Of a stretch of 64,000 nucleotides of DNA, positions 51,152 through 62,948 are shown piece after piece. The DNA lies in the NCBI GenBank assembly GCA_950106755.1, contig OX467088.1, forward strand, positions 7,238,001 to 7,302,000. The letters are read 5' to 3'. The position numbers and the translations under genes are program-made. Source of the DNA: Climacium dendroides. Its lineage: Eukaryota; Streptophyta; Bryopsida; Hypnales; Climaciaceae. The stretch's first letter is position 1; every line of letters begins with the position of its first letter. The notes below the pieces were generated by a model. The model searched no databases and had not been told where the DNA came from. It saw only the letters and a program-made list of their open reading frames with translations.

Positions 51152-53645
51152 TACCAGGTATCGAACCTGCAACCACGCCATTCGGTTTGAGTACCTTTCC
51201 ACGAGCTTTTCCACCATCATCCAGTAGTTTAGGGTCATCTTGAACCATTGAAGAAAGATATTCAATTAGTATTAAACTATTGAAAGGGGGAGACAACAAT
51301 GTTCCCTCACACTCCCAGTTCCCACTCGAATATTTGCCCTTTGTTTGTATTTCCTGTGTAGAACAATCGAAATTCGGTCATTTGAAGTCTACGTTTTATA
51401 CCCCTAGAAAAACTTTGCAATTTTCTAATTGTCAACCATGATTAAATTTGGGAATTTTGAATTCAAATGCAAAAGAATTTGGAAGGCCCAATTTTGCTAT
51501 GATAGGTGAAGAGTATAGTAGGAGAAGTGAAGAATGCAAGCACAAAACTAGAGGTAATTTTTTACATTTAACTTTGGTTGGATATAACATTGTTTATCAA
51601 TCAATCTTCTCCCTCCCAAATGGAGGTATAATTCCCTCCTAGATATGGGAGAAAATTTTATTTATAATAGAGCACTTGGGATTGGGGCTTGAGGGAGGTT
51701 GTTAGTGCTAGCCCTTCCCCCTGGTCCATCCCCTTCCTTCATGTCCATTTGTGTAGCAACTTTATGCATTGGAAGGCTCTTCTTCCTACGGAAGGAAAAG
51801 GGCCCCTAAAGCTTGTCAACAATGTTATGGGAAGAAGATAGATGCATGATGCAAACTTTGAATGACTACTTTAACGTTCCAAATTTTTTTTGGACATTCA
51901 AGCTATCATGATTGGATTTGGACTTCCATTTGGATGATTGTTGTTCTTGTGATTTTACTAAGGTAAGGTAAGTACCAATGTTCAAAGAGAACCTCCAATT
52001 AGTTCATTGTTAGTTAGAGGAATTGGGAAAAAAATCATTAGTAATATGAAAAAATTAGAGGGAAAAAGTTTTTAAATCTATCAAATGTCTAATTAGAGAA
52101 AAAAAACATTTTAATATGGGAATCAAAAGAAAATAGATGGTAAAACTCAAAAATGCCCCAAATGCTTATAAGTACCCCCTAAGTACTAGAAATAGCAACT
52201 GAGCATAATTGTCATTATTAAACATAAATTATTTGGATTGGAGCTTATTGGCAAGTGTGAGAGGATTTCAACTTACTTAAGCTTACATTATTTGGACATT
52301 GTATGAAAAAGTTATGAATTTTTAGAATATTGTCTCAAAGTGTACCAAAAATTAACCATACACTCCTTTAAGCTCTCTTATTCTAATTGTGTACATCTCG
52401 TGCAATCTTTACTTAGGATTTAGCATTGTTTGGAGGTTCAAATGTAGATATTGTTGTTTGAACAATGATGATATGGATGCACTTACTTTAGAACTAAGGT
52501 AGGATCATTCAAAACTAAGCACATTTCTAAATCTAGCCAAGGCTCTATGACATACTAGTTCATTTGTTGCTATGAACTTTCACTAATCCATTGTCTCAAA
52601 GGCCTTACAAGTTTCCATTTTTGCTCTCTTCATAGATGTTGGCATATCACATCCTTATACATTGTCTTTACTTTTGGCCTCAAACCTTTTATAATCCACC
52701 TACTCTAGTGGGATCTATACATCTGGGACTCCCCCATTAACTTGAGTTGCAATGGCAAACGATCAACAACAAAGTATATAATCTTTTCAAGACCTACAGA
52801 TGAAGTGGTTACAATACAAATTTGTAGAGTGAAGTTTTGTAAGCCAATAATCTTTCTATAGTGGTATTTATTCTTTTAATCTCGACCTAAGCACATTGAA
52901 GATATACAAAATAAGTAAACAAAAGATAAACAACTTTCATTGAATTTGGAATCTAAATGTCACCCTAGTGAACATGGCTTCAGTCTAGTAGTGCCATGAA
53001 ATTGCAACCCACTAAAAAAAATCTTTAAACATCATTAACTCCTAAAAGACCAAATGATTGTTGAATGTATGCAAGTGATCTAGGGTAGGTGCATATAAAA
53101 TCATTTTTTAATGGATGTTCTTCAAATTTTGACACATGGTGTGAACATGTACTCTCTACATGGCAATATGATATTTTTTTTTTCTAATTGGATACCTAGA
53201 TCAAGAGTTATATTGCCTTTAACTTTTGGGCACCTCCGGTAGGATGCATGACACTTTTTTACTTTTAAAATTTATTTGATATATAACTTACATAATATGA
53301 GATGCAAATTTCAAAAAAATAACCATTTGTAGTATAAAAATCTCACTCTAGGAGGAGGTAAAGGCTACTATCTCCATTGTGCAAGATAAAAAAGAAAACT
53401 TTTTCTTCTAACTTCAAATGTTATAATCTTACTTCAAATGTTATAATCTTTCAATCTGTGTGGTGAAAGTTTTTGAATTCTTTTTAACATATTCCTATAG
53501 TAGTTTAGTACAAATTTGTACAGTTTAATTTGAAAGAAAATAAAAATTTCCATTTTTTTCTCACTTTCATAAAAAGTGGCAATTCTTCACAATTTATGTC
53601 CAAAATGTATTTTGGTTCCTTAGGGATTAATGCCTCATCCCCTCT
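51152..53645. other. AT-rich spacer
   Basis: No gene is supported. On the minus strand near 51150-51185 a GGTTGCAGGTTCGATACC motif resembles a tRNA or SINE B box, without a convincing tRNA fold around it. A perfect 20-bp tandem pair (ACTTCAAATGTTATAATCTT) is at 53411-53450. Confidence 0.5.
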
Positions 53646-53649
53646 TTAA

Positions 53650-54617
53650 CCCCAAAGTGACATTCAATTTTTGGGGTTAAAAACATCATTGCTTTTGAAG
53701 CTTTATGGATCTAAATGTCTTCAAGTTATACAAATCTCAACCATACAATCTTGTAGTGTACATGTTGTAGATGACATTTACAAAATTTGAAGTCATTTGG
53801 CCACATAGATTGCAAGACCATAATGTTTTAGTGTTGAAAATGGATGTTGAAATTTTTCCAAAAATACATTTGGAGGTGAAATTTGATTTCTGAACCTATT
53901 CAAATGAAAAAAATTTATACTACAAAATGATTCAAAACTAGTATACAAACACATTGGTGAAAAAAATTTCATTCAATTGACTTATTGTGTCTACAAAACA
54001 GCTTTGAAATATCAAAAATCAGCAAGAAAAATTGCAATAAACACATCTAAAGCTGAACCTCCTTCTACTAGAATGCTTCTCAGTCACTCATTAATTCTTG
54101 GATTAACATGAAAATTTAGCCACACAAATTAGACTAGTATGTGCAATTTTTCCAAAAAGAATTATTGAAAATGGACTATGTATAATGAAGAAACAAGACG
54201 CCAAAGTTCATTGTACTCCATAAATGGCAGGATTTTGAACTTCGATTTGCTCCCAAAGATTCAAAACAACTTGGATTGACATGAAAACTTTACCACAATA
54301 ACTATACTTTGAGGGGAACAAAACCCAACAAATCTTATTGAAAATGAGCAATGAACGAAGGAGATACAAGGCCCTGAAGTTGCAGCCCTAAAATACAGTT
54401 TGGTGAATTTAAATTGAAGTTGTGAACTTCGATTGGCTTTCAAAAAATCAATACATTTTGAATTGATCTGAAAATTTTACCACACAAACTATAGTAGAAA
54501 ACGCAACTTTCCCAACAAGTTTTATTGAATTTGGACCTTGGATACAAAAGTTAGAGCACTTTGAACTAGACTTGAAACTGTATGAGGACACTTTCTGTCC
54601 TCTTTGTCACTTTGGGG
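53650..54617. mobile_element. TTAA-flanked element with internal tandem repeats, 968 bp
   Basis: TTAA at 53646-53649 and 54618-54621 flanks perfect 13-bp inverted ends, CCCCAAAGTGACA and TGTCACTTTGGGG with one shared core (left CCCCAAAGTGAC, right GTCACTTTGGGG). The interior holds at least three diverged direct units of about 180 bp, starting near 54102, 54271 and 54453. Each has a GGATT(A/G)ACATGAAAA-type start, then a CCACA-A-AACTA box and a TTATTGAAAATG/TTTATTGAATTTGG box. TTAA duplication with CCC ends is piggyBac-like; there is no transposase frame. Confidence 0.65.
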
Positions 54618-55340
54618 TTAAAGCAATAATCTCTCTAACGTAATATTCTCCTCCAATGTTGGGGCTATTACCGCTCATGGAAGTTCTGCTATATCTATAA
54701 ATGACCACCACTTTTAGCATAATTTTGTATTTATAGATTTTTTGCAACTTAGACTATGTAGCATGTCTTCCCTTATTTTTAATTTTTTTTGAAAGGGATG
54801 GTTATCACTGTCAGCAATATTAAGTACAGCCGACTGTGATAATCCTTGTGCTGCAATGAATCTTATTTTATCAGTACCGTTCTTGTCGGTCTGACGGCAC
54901 TAAAACAAATTCTAAAATTAGATGCCAATCGTTTTAATTAATTTTTTAAAATTTATTTTATATCCGAAAAATCAAATTTAAAAAAAGTGTTTTTTGAATG
55001 CTAATTTTATTTTTAAAAATGATACAAGAATCCCCTTTCTCCATACAATAGAGTTTACGGAGTAAAAAAGAATTTTCAGATAATTTTGGTTTTTTTTTTA
55101 CCTTGAGTATGTTGAAGAAAGGATTATCAAACATTTGCCCAACAATATATTGATCCTTTGTGACTTCTACAACCAATATCCAAATACCACATTCTTTAGT
55201 GCATTGGAACCTCCTTTTACATACCAACAAGAAAGTCAATGAAAATTTGGCAAGTGTAATAATAGTAACTAGGCATAGTAGTAAAAAGTGGTATTTTTTT
55301 GGTGCCCACCTTATTACAATATAAATTTTCATTGACTTTT

Positions 55341-55480
55341 GTACTTTATCAGTGATTCCATAATCAATTTATGGAATTGAGTGCAATATACTACCTTCAA
55401 AACAAACAATGTACTTTATCAGTGATTCCAGAATCAATTTATGGAATTGAGTGCAATATACTACCTTCAAGACAAACAAA
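55341..55480. repeat. 70-bp tandem duplication
   Basis: Two adjacent 70-bp copies start GTACTTTATCAGTGATTCCA at 55341 and 55411 and differ at only about three positions, so the duplication is recent. Confidence 0.9.
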
Positions 55481-55557
55481 GTATCAACTTTGGCTACCCG
55501 GAGAGTGAGTAGTATTAAAAGAAAATAGAAAAGAAAGGATTTTGCAAGTTGTGAAGG

Positions 55558-55590
55558 ATTTAGTCAAGTTAGTTGCTAACTTGACTAAAT
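55558..55590. repeat. Perfect 15-bp hairpin
   Basis: ATTTAGTCAAGTTAG, a three-base TTG loop and CTAACTTGACTAAAT form a perfect stem. No T run follows and no gene end is adjacent, so its role is unknown. Confidence 0.8.
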
Positions 55591-56247
55591 AGATGCTAAT
55601 TTCAATGTGGAGGAAGTTGCAAATTGACTATCAAATTCTATTGGTTGTTGCAGTCTTGTCTAAAATCTACTTTTTTTCAAGGATTTTTTCCAATGTACAT
55701 TTTTTAGCTACTGAAAATTTTAAGTAGCAATGGAGCGGATTTCAGCCAGTTCTGTGAACGCTGCTCGTCTGGCTCTATTCAAATCGCAGCTTACCGCCTG
55801 TCCTCTTTTGATTCTGCAGGTCTGCAGGTTCCGCAGGTTCTCCAGGTAGTCTTGTCAGTGTCATGTCCCTTGAGTTATGAACTGAAAATTCTGCCATCAT
55901 TAACTTCAGTTTGACAGGTTCGTCACTTCCGTCTCTGTGCCAGCAAGCTGAAGTTTGAAGTTTTGATGCCCTCTAAGCTTATAGCCTTCAGTGCCGATAC
56001 AGTTGAATATTAATTTGGAATGTAAGTTTTCGCATGACAGCTTGCAATTGCACGCCTAACATTATTAAGCAAGGAAAGGTTCCCCACAGTATAATCATTA
56101 GAGGTAGAATATCCTCAGCCAGTGTTATTATGAATCACCAAAGTGAGACACCCTACCTTGCCTGCGCTGGAAATAAATCATTCTGGACATAAGTTAAATC
56201 GTTCTGACATGAGCCACAACAGCCCTTGAAAACGTGATCATAGCTTC

Positions 56248-56445
56248 ATGAGTGCAGCAAAGGATTGTGCACAAAAGAATCTGAACTTATTTCGTCTCAC
56301 TACTGGTCCTGTAATTCATTCCAAGGGTGTTCGAAAAGCGTACCCAAAAGCTGATGAAGATGAAGAAGAGCTACGTTATTCTCGCAAACAAATTAAGATT
56401 AGGATGAGTAATATGCGCAACTGCCTGTCATTGAACATCCACTGA
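56248..56445 (+). CDS. Hypothetical 65-aa frame
   Basis: A short ATG-initiated frame encodes a hydrophilic, basic and acidic peptide (KAYPKADEDEEELRYSRKQIK in the middle third). Base composition is gene-like. I do not recognise it. It lies between the spacer and the 3' end of the ML gene on the opposite strand. It could be a small gene, a detached exon or retro-derived fragment, or chance. Confidence 0.3.
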   Translation: MSAAKDCAQKNLNLFRLTTGPVIHSKGVRKAYPKADEDEEELRYSRKQIKIRMSNMRNCLSLNIH

Positions 56446-56873
56446 TGAGGTTCAGTCTCTGTACAGTACCAGTATAATAAGGGATACGTCCAGCCTTTAT
56501 TATTTACAACTGTACTCAGCTGACGAGGAGACAATGTAAATTATTGGAACCCAGCATTTAAAACATGAAAAAAAAACCTTCCCACTATTGCAGGATTACG
56601 GAACTTATCTCACTATCCTTCCCTAACTTAGAAGGAAGCCACTTCAGAAGGCAGTAACTTAACATTTCGCTGACCAGACTCAGCTCCTTGAATTCAGCAA
56701 TGCTATATAAGGTTCGATCGAAAATCTCATCAGTACAGACTATACCACATGAGTATCCTCAGTAATTCTCCACAAGTATTCACTAAACTACAATAATGTA
56801 CCTTCGCTAAACACGTTCACAGGGCTTGAATTCCAAAATATCCCATACTGCACTCGCCCACAGAACGAGACGT

Positions 56874-59546
56874 CTAAGTGTGTGCCACGGGTGCCTCTCT
56901 TTCAGCAACATTCTTGTGCAGCTCAAGTGGATTGAAGCTCTCCAGAGTTTCGACAACAGTCTTTTTCCAGACGATACTGAAGTTGATGTTAGCACACGCC
57001 AGCAGGTCACCCTCCTCACCCAAAAACTGAAGCCTTATTCTGTAGCTCCCCTGCAAAACAGGAAGGAAGATCTTTAGGATAACCACGTTGAAAGAAAAAG
57101 CCCATAGAAAAGAAGCATTAGCTAAATCAACAATGAGACAATTGATTTGCCCATGGATATGAAACGAAATTGAGCTGAAAAAAACTCAAACCCTAAAACC
57201 ATCAATTGCCATCATGAACAAACGGCAAAGCGAATTGTTTCTGCCCCAAACTGGATTATATAATATATGTGTTGTTTCAACGTATCTTCAATATTATCCT
57301 CAGAATAATTCTCATTGATTGAAAATTTCAGAAATGCTATCCAAAAAGCTTAGGATGTTGCTGTTTCTGTGATCACTTGTAGCAGTTCCACCACACATAC
57401 GAAATTCATTACTTGGATAATGGACCTCAATATCCTACTAGTGCATTGTAACACGTCTCATTTTTTTCATTTTCATTAGTAACTTATTAAATTTTTGAAC
57501 CAGAAAATGTCACAATCTAGAAAACGCATGGCACATACGTGGGGAAGCATAGCTATGGTATATTTATTTCGTAATGTTTAGAAAGAAAGTATCACTGAAA
57601 GGAACAGAAAAAGTTCATGGTGAAGTAAAGAGAGATAATATGGAACTCGGCTAGAATACTTCGCATGCCTACCGGAGGTGTGATGCCTGGAAGGACTTGC
57701 GTGTGAATCAAAACAAAATCGCCAGGAGTGATCGGGCATTGTACTTTGTCGCAGAGGTCAATTCTCTCCGTATGAACAGTGACACCATGAAATGCAACAC
57801 TTATAATCGCACTTCCCTTGGCCATTTCTTTCTCTGAAAAAATTGGAGACATTCTTGGGATTAAACAAAAAGTATGAAACAAAAATGAACCTTGCTAATG
57901 CTCATGAATAAAAAGGAAATACTTGCATACATCCCTTGCAAGGCATGAATTCTTCCCCCAAAAAATCAGAAAAAATTCATAATACACACAAGATTTCTAA
58001 TTAAAGGTCTACGAAACACAAACTCAAGAAAAAGGCACCCTAATTCTCCAGCCTAACAAAGTAATAGTCCGAGCACTAACCCGTGTACGCAGGCACCATG
58101 AAAGTCATTTCCTCCCCACTGACAACGGGGTCAGGGTTGATTGTAACATTTCTCACCACCACATCATAGTTTGCACGTTTATCTGCACATCAAGATTGCT
58201 CTCAACACAGTACCAACAGCATCTAAACCACTGAATTTCTTATCAAACCAATAAACCAACAATTCATCAAATCTCAAACCATGTCAATATCAACCTCTAG
58301 TATAAATGTGGTCAAGAGCCATTCCAGCGTGTACCCATATGCACTAGACTCATCTCCAAGACAGGCTCAGATATACACAAGACCTGACAAGAGATGAGAA
58401 TGTTTGAATGATGAAAATGAACAGAAGTCAGCAAAAACGCAAAACAAATACAAATGATTTCAATCGTCTGCATCAAGCACTCAACCCAATGTACAGCAAA
58501 CTAAGACCAACCCTGCTCAGACATAATAATCAGAAAAAATTCAATAGAAACGAGAATCATTAGCAATGCAGTCATTTACAGACCTGCTACTGCTTGCACA
58601 CCACAGAATATCGGGTATATGTAAGGCCCCGGTAATCACAGCAAGCAATCAAAGTGGGCGGCAAGTATGACAGCAGACTACACAGATAAACAAGCAGATT
58701 GCTTTTTGGAGATTTCTTACTCATTTCTGAATCAAACCATGAAAGCTTTTTGGAAAACAATGAACAATGTCCTTCTAACAAGCCATTACACATCTTCTGA
58801 TTCTCAATATTCAGTTTTCAGAAGTATTAGTTTGCTGGCAGCAAGGCTTGACACCCGCTGCTTGGGTTCCAACAAACAGCAGTATGAAGCTATCAACTCC
58901 ATTACTGGTTTCGGCACCGACGAACTATACAAACACTTTCACAAAACCGGATCTCACCAGACTAAACCCGAATCGCATAGCTGCTTAGCCAACTAAGTTA
59001 GAAGTGTTGCCTTCAGAAAACTAAGGGATCAGAAACCTGGTTTGTTACAAGAGATCGACCAATCTTCTGGTGCTTCTATTTTGTACGTCATTCTTCCTCT
59101 GTACACCGATGATTCAACGCTACAACAGAACATTGAATAACAGACATTCCAGTGCACCAAGCACCCAAATGAAGCAACGAGCATCGATTGCTTCTCAAAT
59201 CGCGCAAACGGAGACAGAAAACATGGCACTATGAACCCTAGAAACTCACTGAAACAGCGCGAAACGATTGCAATTCGATTGCAATTCGGCAAGCTCCCAA
59301 ATCAAGCTTCAAACAATCGCATCTCAAACAAAAGAAATCGGCCTTCTCATCGGAAACTCCAGAAAAATACCAGAGCCCCAAACTCTACCACAACAAACCC
59401 TAGAAATACAGAAGCTCTTGAATCCCGAACTCCAAAAACTTACCGCAAAGATGCCACTCGCTAGGTTTGGGAGGAGGAAAAGCGTTAGCCCAAAATACAA
59501 ACGAAGCGAGCACCACCACCACCAAAACAGCACCAAATTGCGCCAT
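56874..59546 (-). CDS. Secreted ML-domain (MD-2-related) lipid-recognition protein, 180 aa
   Basis: ML domains are small beta-sandwich proteins that hold sterols, phospholipids or other lipids in the secretory pathway or vacuole. Exons in coding order are 59546-59444, 58182-58081, 57833-57673 and 57050-56874; 543 nt keep frame. Residues 1-22 form a clear signal peptide (hydrophobic core AVLVVVVLASFVFWANA). KPSEWHLC leads into the domain, followed by VTINPDPVVSGEEMTF, then VAFHGVTVHTERIDLCD, CPITPGDFVLIHTQVLPG and, in the last exon, GSYRIRLQFLG and LLACANINFSIV. Four Cys (HLC, LCD, QCP, LAC) can give the family's disulphides. The C-terminal tail of about 35 residues (from WKKTVVETL to VAHT) is longer than usual. 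Its exon 1 and intron 1 have a second copy at 48250-49536. Confidence 0.92.
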
Positions 59547-60950
59547 CCTCGCCAAACTCCCGATTCTCACCCGATTCGCAAGTGTCACAGCAACGCCGTT
59601 TACGACGGCATCACCACTACCACAAGCACAAAGAACTCGTTGACGATGACAACCAACTGGTTGTACAGTACAGCAACAAAGACAGATTTCACTTTAAGAA
59701 TATAGTATCGTACACGTTACGCCCTGGCCGGTATGAGCGGGCATCGGCGGGTAGGGCACAGAAACAGGTCCGGCGCAAGATTCAGTAGATTCGGTTCTGA
59801 CAAATCTGGGCTCAATTTACGGAAGGAGTTTACCAATTAGGGTTGCAAATGCGGGTTGAAATTGAGTGAGCAGCTTCTTGTTGCAATACGATCTGGAATC
59901 GGTGAGTTCCAGTGCCGAGTCTTTCGATTTACGAGCAGATTGTGCTGCATTTCGAGAAGGGCGATCGTCGCTGTCTGAGTTTCCTTTGCTTGTACGTCGA
60001 TCTTTTGTTTATACCTTAGCATTCCTTTGCATTTTTTGCATTCCTTTACATTTCTTGCATTCGTTTGCGTCCCTTTCCGTTGTTTTGCGAAGAGGAGATT
60101 TCGTTTGGGGGGCCCTGCATTCAAAAAATTACATCTAATTTACAGTGAGGAAGTTTGCGTCAGTGCCACCGTGCGCCAGAGCCTCTCATAGCATGCTGTT
60201 TTAAATCTAAGAAACCATTCAGCTGGTTTTCGTTATCAGGATTGAGAGTTTTGAGTCTTGCCCCATTTTGGAGAATTCTGACACACTAAAATATGTATTA
60301 TTTGAATATTCTGAAAATAAGTTATGAATTGTTGAAGGTTGAAGGGCGGCAGTACGAACTTAGCGTACCACGAGTGAATCATGTATCTAACTTATGATAA
60401 GAGTAGTTTCACTTCCCTATTTCAGCCACAATGTTTTGTTTCTTTCCAAATCCAGTCCTCCACAGTGCTAACCTCCAACGTCTCTCTCCTCAAAGTACTA
60501 GACCCGTCAAAGAAACTTTGAAATCACCAACTTTCTTGTTGGGGAACAAGTCTTGCACTATACTTTTTGCAGTGTGACACCCTCTGATGTATGTTCTGAA
60601 GTCATCTTTGACTGTCTAGAATCATAAAGTGTCTCATTTCTTGACCTCATTTTTTTGGATGATACTTGCATTGTAATGAATGACTTTTCAACGCAAGTGC
60701 TCTACGTACCGTAATCCTTTGTGTTGCGCTTTCTGCCGTTTTGTGGGTTTTTTTCTCTCTCTTGGAATCCAGTCACAGTGTTGCGTATTCCGCAGTTTTG
60801 TGGGTTTTTTTTCCCCTCGTGGGCTGCAATCTTAGTGTCGTGTTTTCTGGCGTTTCGCGGTTTTGATTCTTTTCGAGTGCCATCTTGAACTACAATCTTT
60901 TGTGTTGCACAGTCAGTCCAGCGCTGTCGTGAGCACCCTTGCTCGTGGCC
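59547..60950. promoter_or_regulatory. Divergent promoter region, ML protein / dehydrogenase
   Basis: This 1.4-kb spacer separates two divergent start codons and should contain both promoters. Frames around 59837-60138 on both strands lack ATG support or motifs. A GCATTCCTTTGCAT-type tandem run lies at about 60019-60072. The stretch 60718-60911, just before the dehydrogenase ATG, is built of three diverged ~60-bp repeats, listed separately. Confidence 0.5.
60718..60911 (+). repeat. Three ~60-bp diverged tandem repeats in the dehydrogenase leader
   Basis: Units begin GTGTTGCGCTTTCTGCCG, GTGTTGCGTATTCCGCAG and GTGTCGTGTTTTCTGGCG. Each continues with a TTTTGTGGGTTTTT-like stretch, and a last partial GTGTTGCAC follows. 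They end about 40 bases before the ATG, so they may lie in the transcribed leader. Confidence 0.7.
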
Positions 60951-62948
60951 ATGGGGGGAGGTCCGGTGTCGCCTGGGCGTCGCGACGAAATCGTCCTCAT
61001 CACGGGCTGTTCCGACGACGGGATCGGCGCCGCCCTTGCCCTGGAGTTTCACTCCAGCGGCTTCACAGTAGTGGCGACGTCGCGGTCGCTGAGCACCATG
61101 GACAGCTTGCGCGACCAGCAGCACATGGAGCTTCTGGAGCTCGACCTCCTGTCGCAGGACAGCATCGAGGCAGCCGTGGCGTCCGTCATGGCCATGTACG
61201 GACGGATCGACATCCTCGTCAACAATGCGGGCATGCCGTGCACCGCGCCCCTCGCGGAGATCCCCATCGAAGTCGTTGACAGAGTGTACCGCACCAATTG
61301 CCTCGGTATGTATGGACGCCCGTATTTCTCTTGAATATTGCATATCAGTCTTCGCGATCTCGAGTTTCTAAGCGGAGTTAACAGGACGAGCAATTCCATT
61401 AGTTCAAATTTCTCGCCATTAGGTTATTTCGCGGTTGGCAGGACGATCGATTTCATTTGTTCTTCAAGATTTTCAAATTTCTCTCGCTACGAGGTTTCAC
61501 TGTTTGCAAGGACAAGCCACTCCACTAGTTTTTCCAGAGTTTCTAATTTCTCGCTATGAGGTTTCGATGTTTGCAGGGCAAGCCACTCACTCCATTAGTT
61601 CTTCAAGATTTTCAAATTTCTCGCTATTTGTTTGTTCCATGCCCCTATTTGTCATGAATTTCTCAGTTGTGGGGTTCAGGCTGGTTGTGAAAACTGATTG
61701 TCCAATGTTAAACTGGTTTCACATCTTTCTTACATGGGTAATGGCTCCAAATGGAATTGATTGTTGCTGGATTGACTTTACTTGAGTGCGCACTGGCTCG
61801 TCCTCTTGTTAATCACCTAATAGCGTGATAATCGCGGATCGAAGTTTCTGTACTGGTGGCTCACGAGTTCATCTTGATTCTCTTGCAGCGTCCGTTTCTC
61901 AAGGTCTAAAAATCACGTGTTGTATTGTATGTTGCAGGTCCCATTATGCTGATTCAAGCGGTCGTGCCGCACATGGTTGTGAAAGGGAAGGGCAAGATTG
62001 TGAACGTCGGCAGCATTGTCAGTTTCGCAACTGGTCCTTTTACTGGCGTTTACGGGGCTTCCAAGGCCGCGTTGCATGCCAGCACGGAAGCTTTGAGGTG
62101 AGTTGTTCAAACACACCGAATGATTGCATGGTTACTTACATTCTGGAAATCAGCTAATTAGGTGTTTAGCCCATCTGGGAGTATTTGGGTATCCAAGATT
62201 CAGCGATCCTCTAACTCTTACTTTCTTTGCCACATTTCCAGTAAGCCTAAAGTGTATACCCTATGCCTTGCAATTCCTTTCGATTGATGGCATGCTTGGA
62301 GTGGTCTGCCTAATCCCTAAAACCGTGAGTAGCACCCTTCCATAGTGCGTTGTGCGTTTTATCGTTGGTTTTTGGTTACCACATGAGCTTCGATTTAGTA
62401 TGTCAATTTCACCATTTGAAAGCAAACTCTCAGCACACTGTGACCCATGAGTCACGAGTTATCATATTTCTACTGTTGCAGGCTAGGAATACATGCCACA
62501 AGATTCTAAAGTTGCAGAGTCTTAGGCCCATGTATGTATATTTTGGGGGGAAAACTACATAATTTTCACGTTATTTGTTTGCAGGTTGGAGTTGAAGCCC
62601 TTCGGCCTCGACGTCATGCTTCTGGTCCCCGGAGGCGTGGTCACGGGCCTGGCCTCGAAGAGCGTGGGCATCCTGCAGAGCAATCTGAGCTCCCTCCAAA
62701 TCTTCAAACCTTACCAGGAGTTTCTGCTGCAACGGGCCATGCTGTCCCATCATCCCAAATCCACCCCAGCGCCATTGTTCGCCAAGAAGGCCGTGGCCGC
62801 TATCCTCGCCAGACAGACTCCTGCGAGCTTCGTCTATGGCTTCCTGTCTGGGATTTACCGCGTTCTCTACTACTGCCCCTACTGGATTCGAGATTGGTGG
62901 TTCAACTCGAAGCTGCCCAAGGGGATCATTCGGAAGAAGCAGGAGTAG
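60951..62948 (+). CDS. Short-chain dehydrogenase/reductase, acyl-DHAP-reductase-like, 292 aa
   Basis: This is a classical SDR using NAD(P)H. Overall pattern resembles the NADPH-dependent 1-acyldihydroxyacetone-phosphate reductase branch, though the substrate is inferred. Exons are 60951-61305, 61938-62097 and 62585-62948; 879 nt keep frame. ATG 60951 is the first in a good context (GCCATGG). The cofactor loop TGCSDDGIG starts at residue 18. ATSR after the second strand favours NADP. DLLSQDSIEAAV and VNNAGMP follow. The catalytic set is Ser144 (VGSIVS) and Tyr157-Lys161 (YGASK), with the usual 13-residue Ser-Tyr spacing. PGGV follows the sixth strand. The C-terminal part has an aromatic amphipathic stretch (IYRVLYYCPYWIRDWWF), a plausible membrane anchor, and a basic end (PKGIIRKKQE). 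Confidence 0.92.
61364..61625 (+). repeat. ~68-bp minisatellite in dehydrogenase intron 1
   Basis: About four diverged head-to-tail units lie inside the first intron (61306-61937). Recurring blocks are CGCTATGAGGTTTC, TTTGCAAGGACAAGCCACTC, CATTAGTTCTTC and AAGATTTTCAAATTTCT. Unit starts are near 61364, 61419, 61486 and 61552. Confidence 0.8.

Larger units (their letters stand above)
54622..56247. other. Spacer with tandem duplication and hairpin
   Basis: The minus frame at 54958-55332 (124 aa) overlaps AT-rich sequence and shows no domain I recognise. A 70-bp tandem duplication (55341-55480) and a perfect hairpin (55558-55590) are listed separately. GC rises from about 55735, perhaps marking downstream gene sequence. 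Confidence 0.45.

Noticed and set aside
51150..51200. tRNA candidate on the minus strand (GCAGGTTCGATACC)
   Set aside because: The T-arm-like block is not followed or preceded by a foldable tRNA body; possibly a SINE scrap.
60702..61343. 213-aa minus-strand frame
   Set aside because: It is antisense to dehydrogenase exon 1 and the leader repeats, with no domain of its own.
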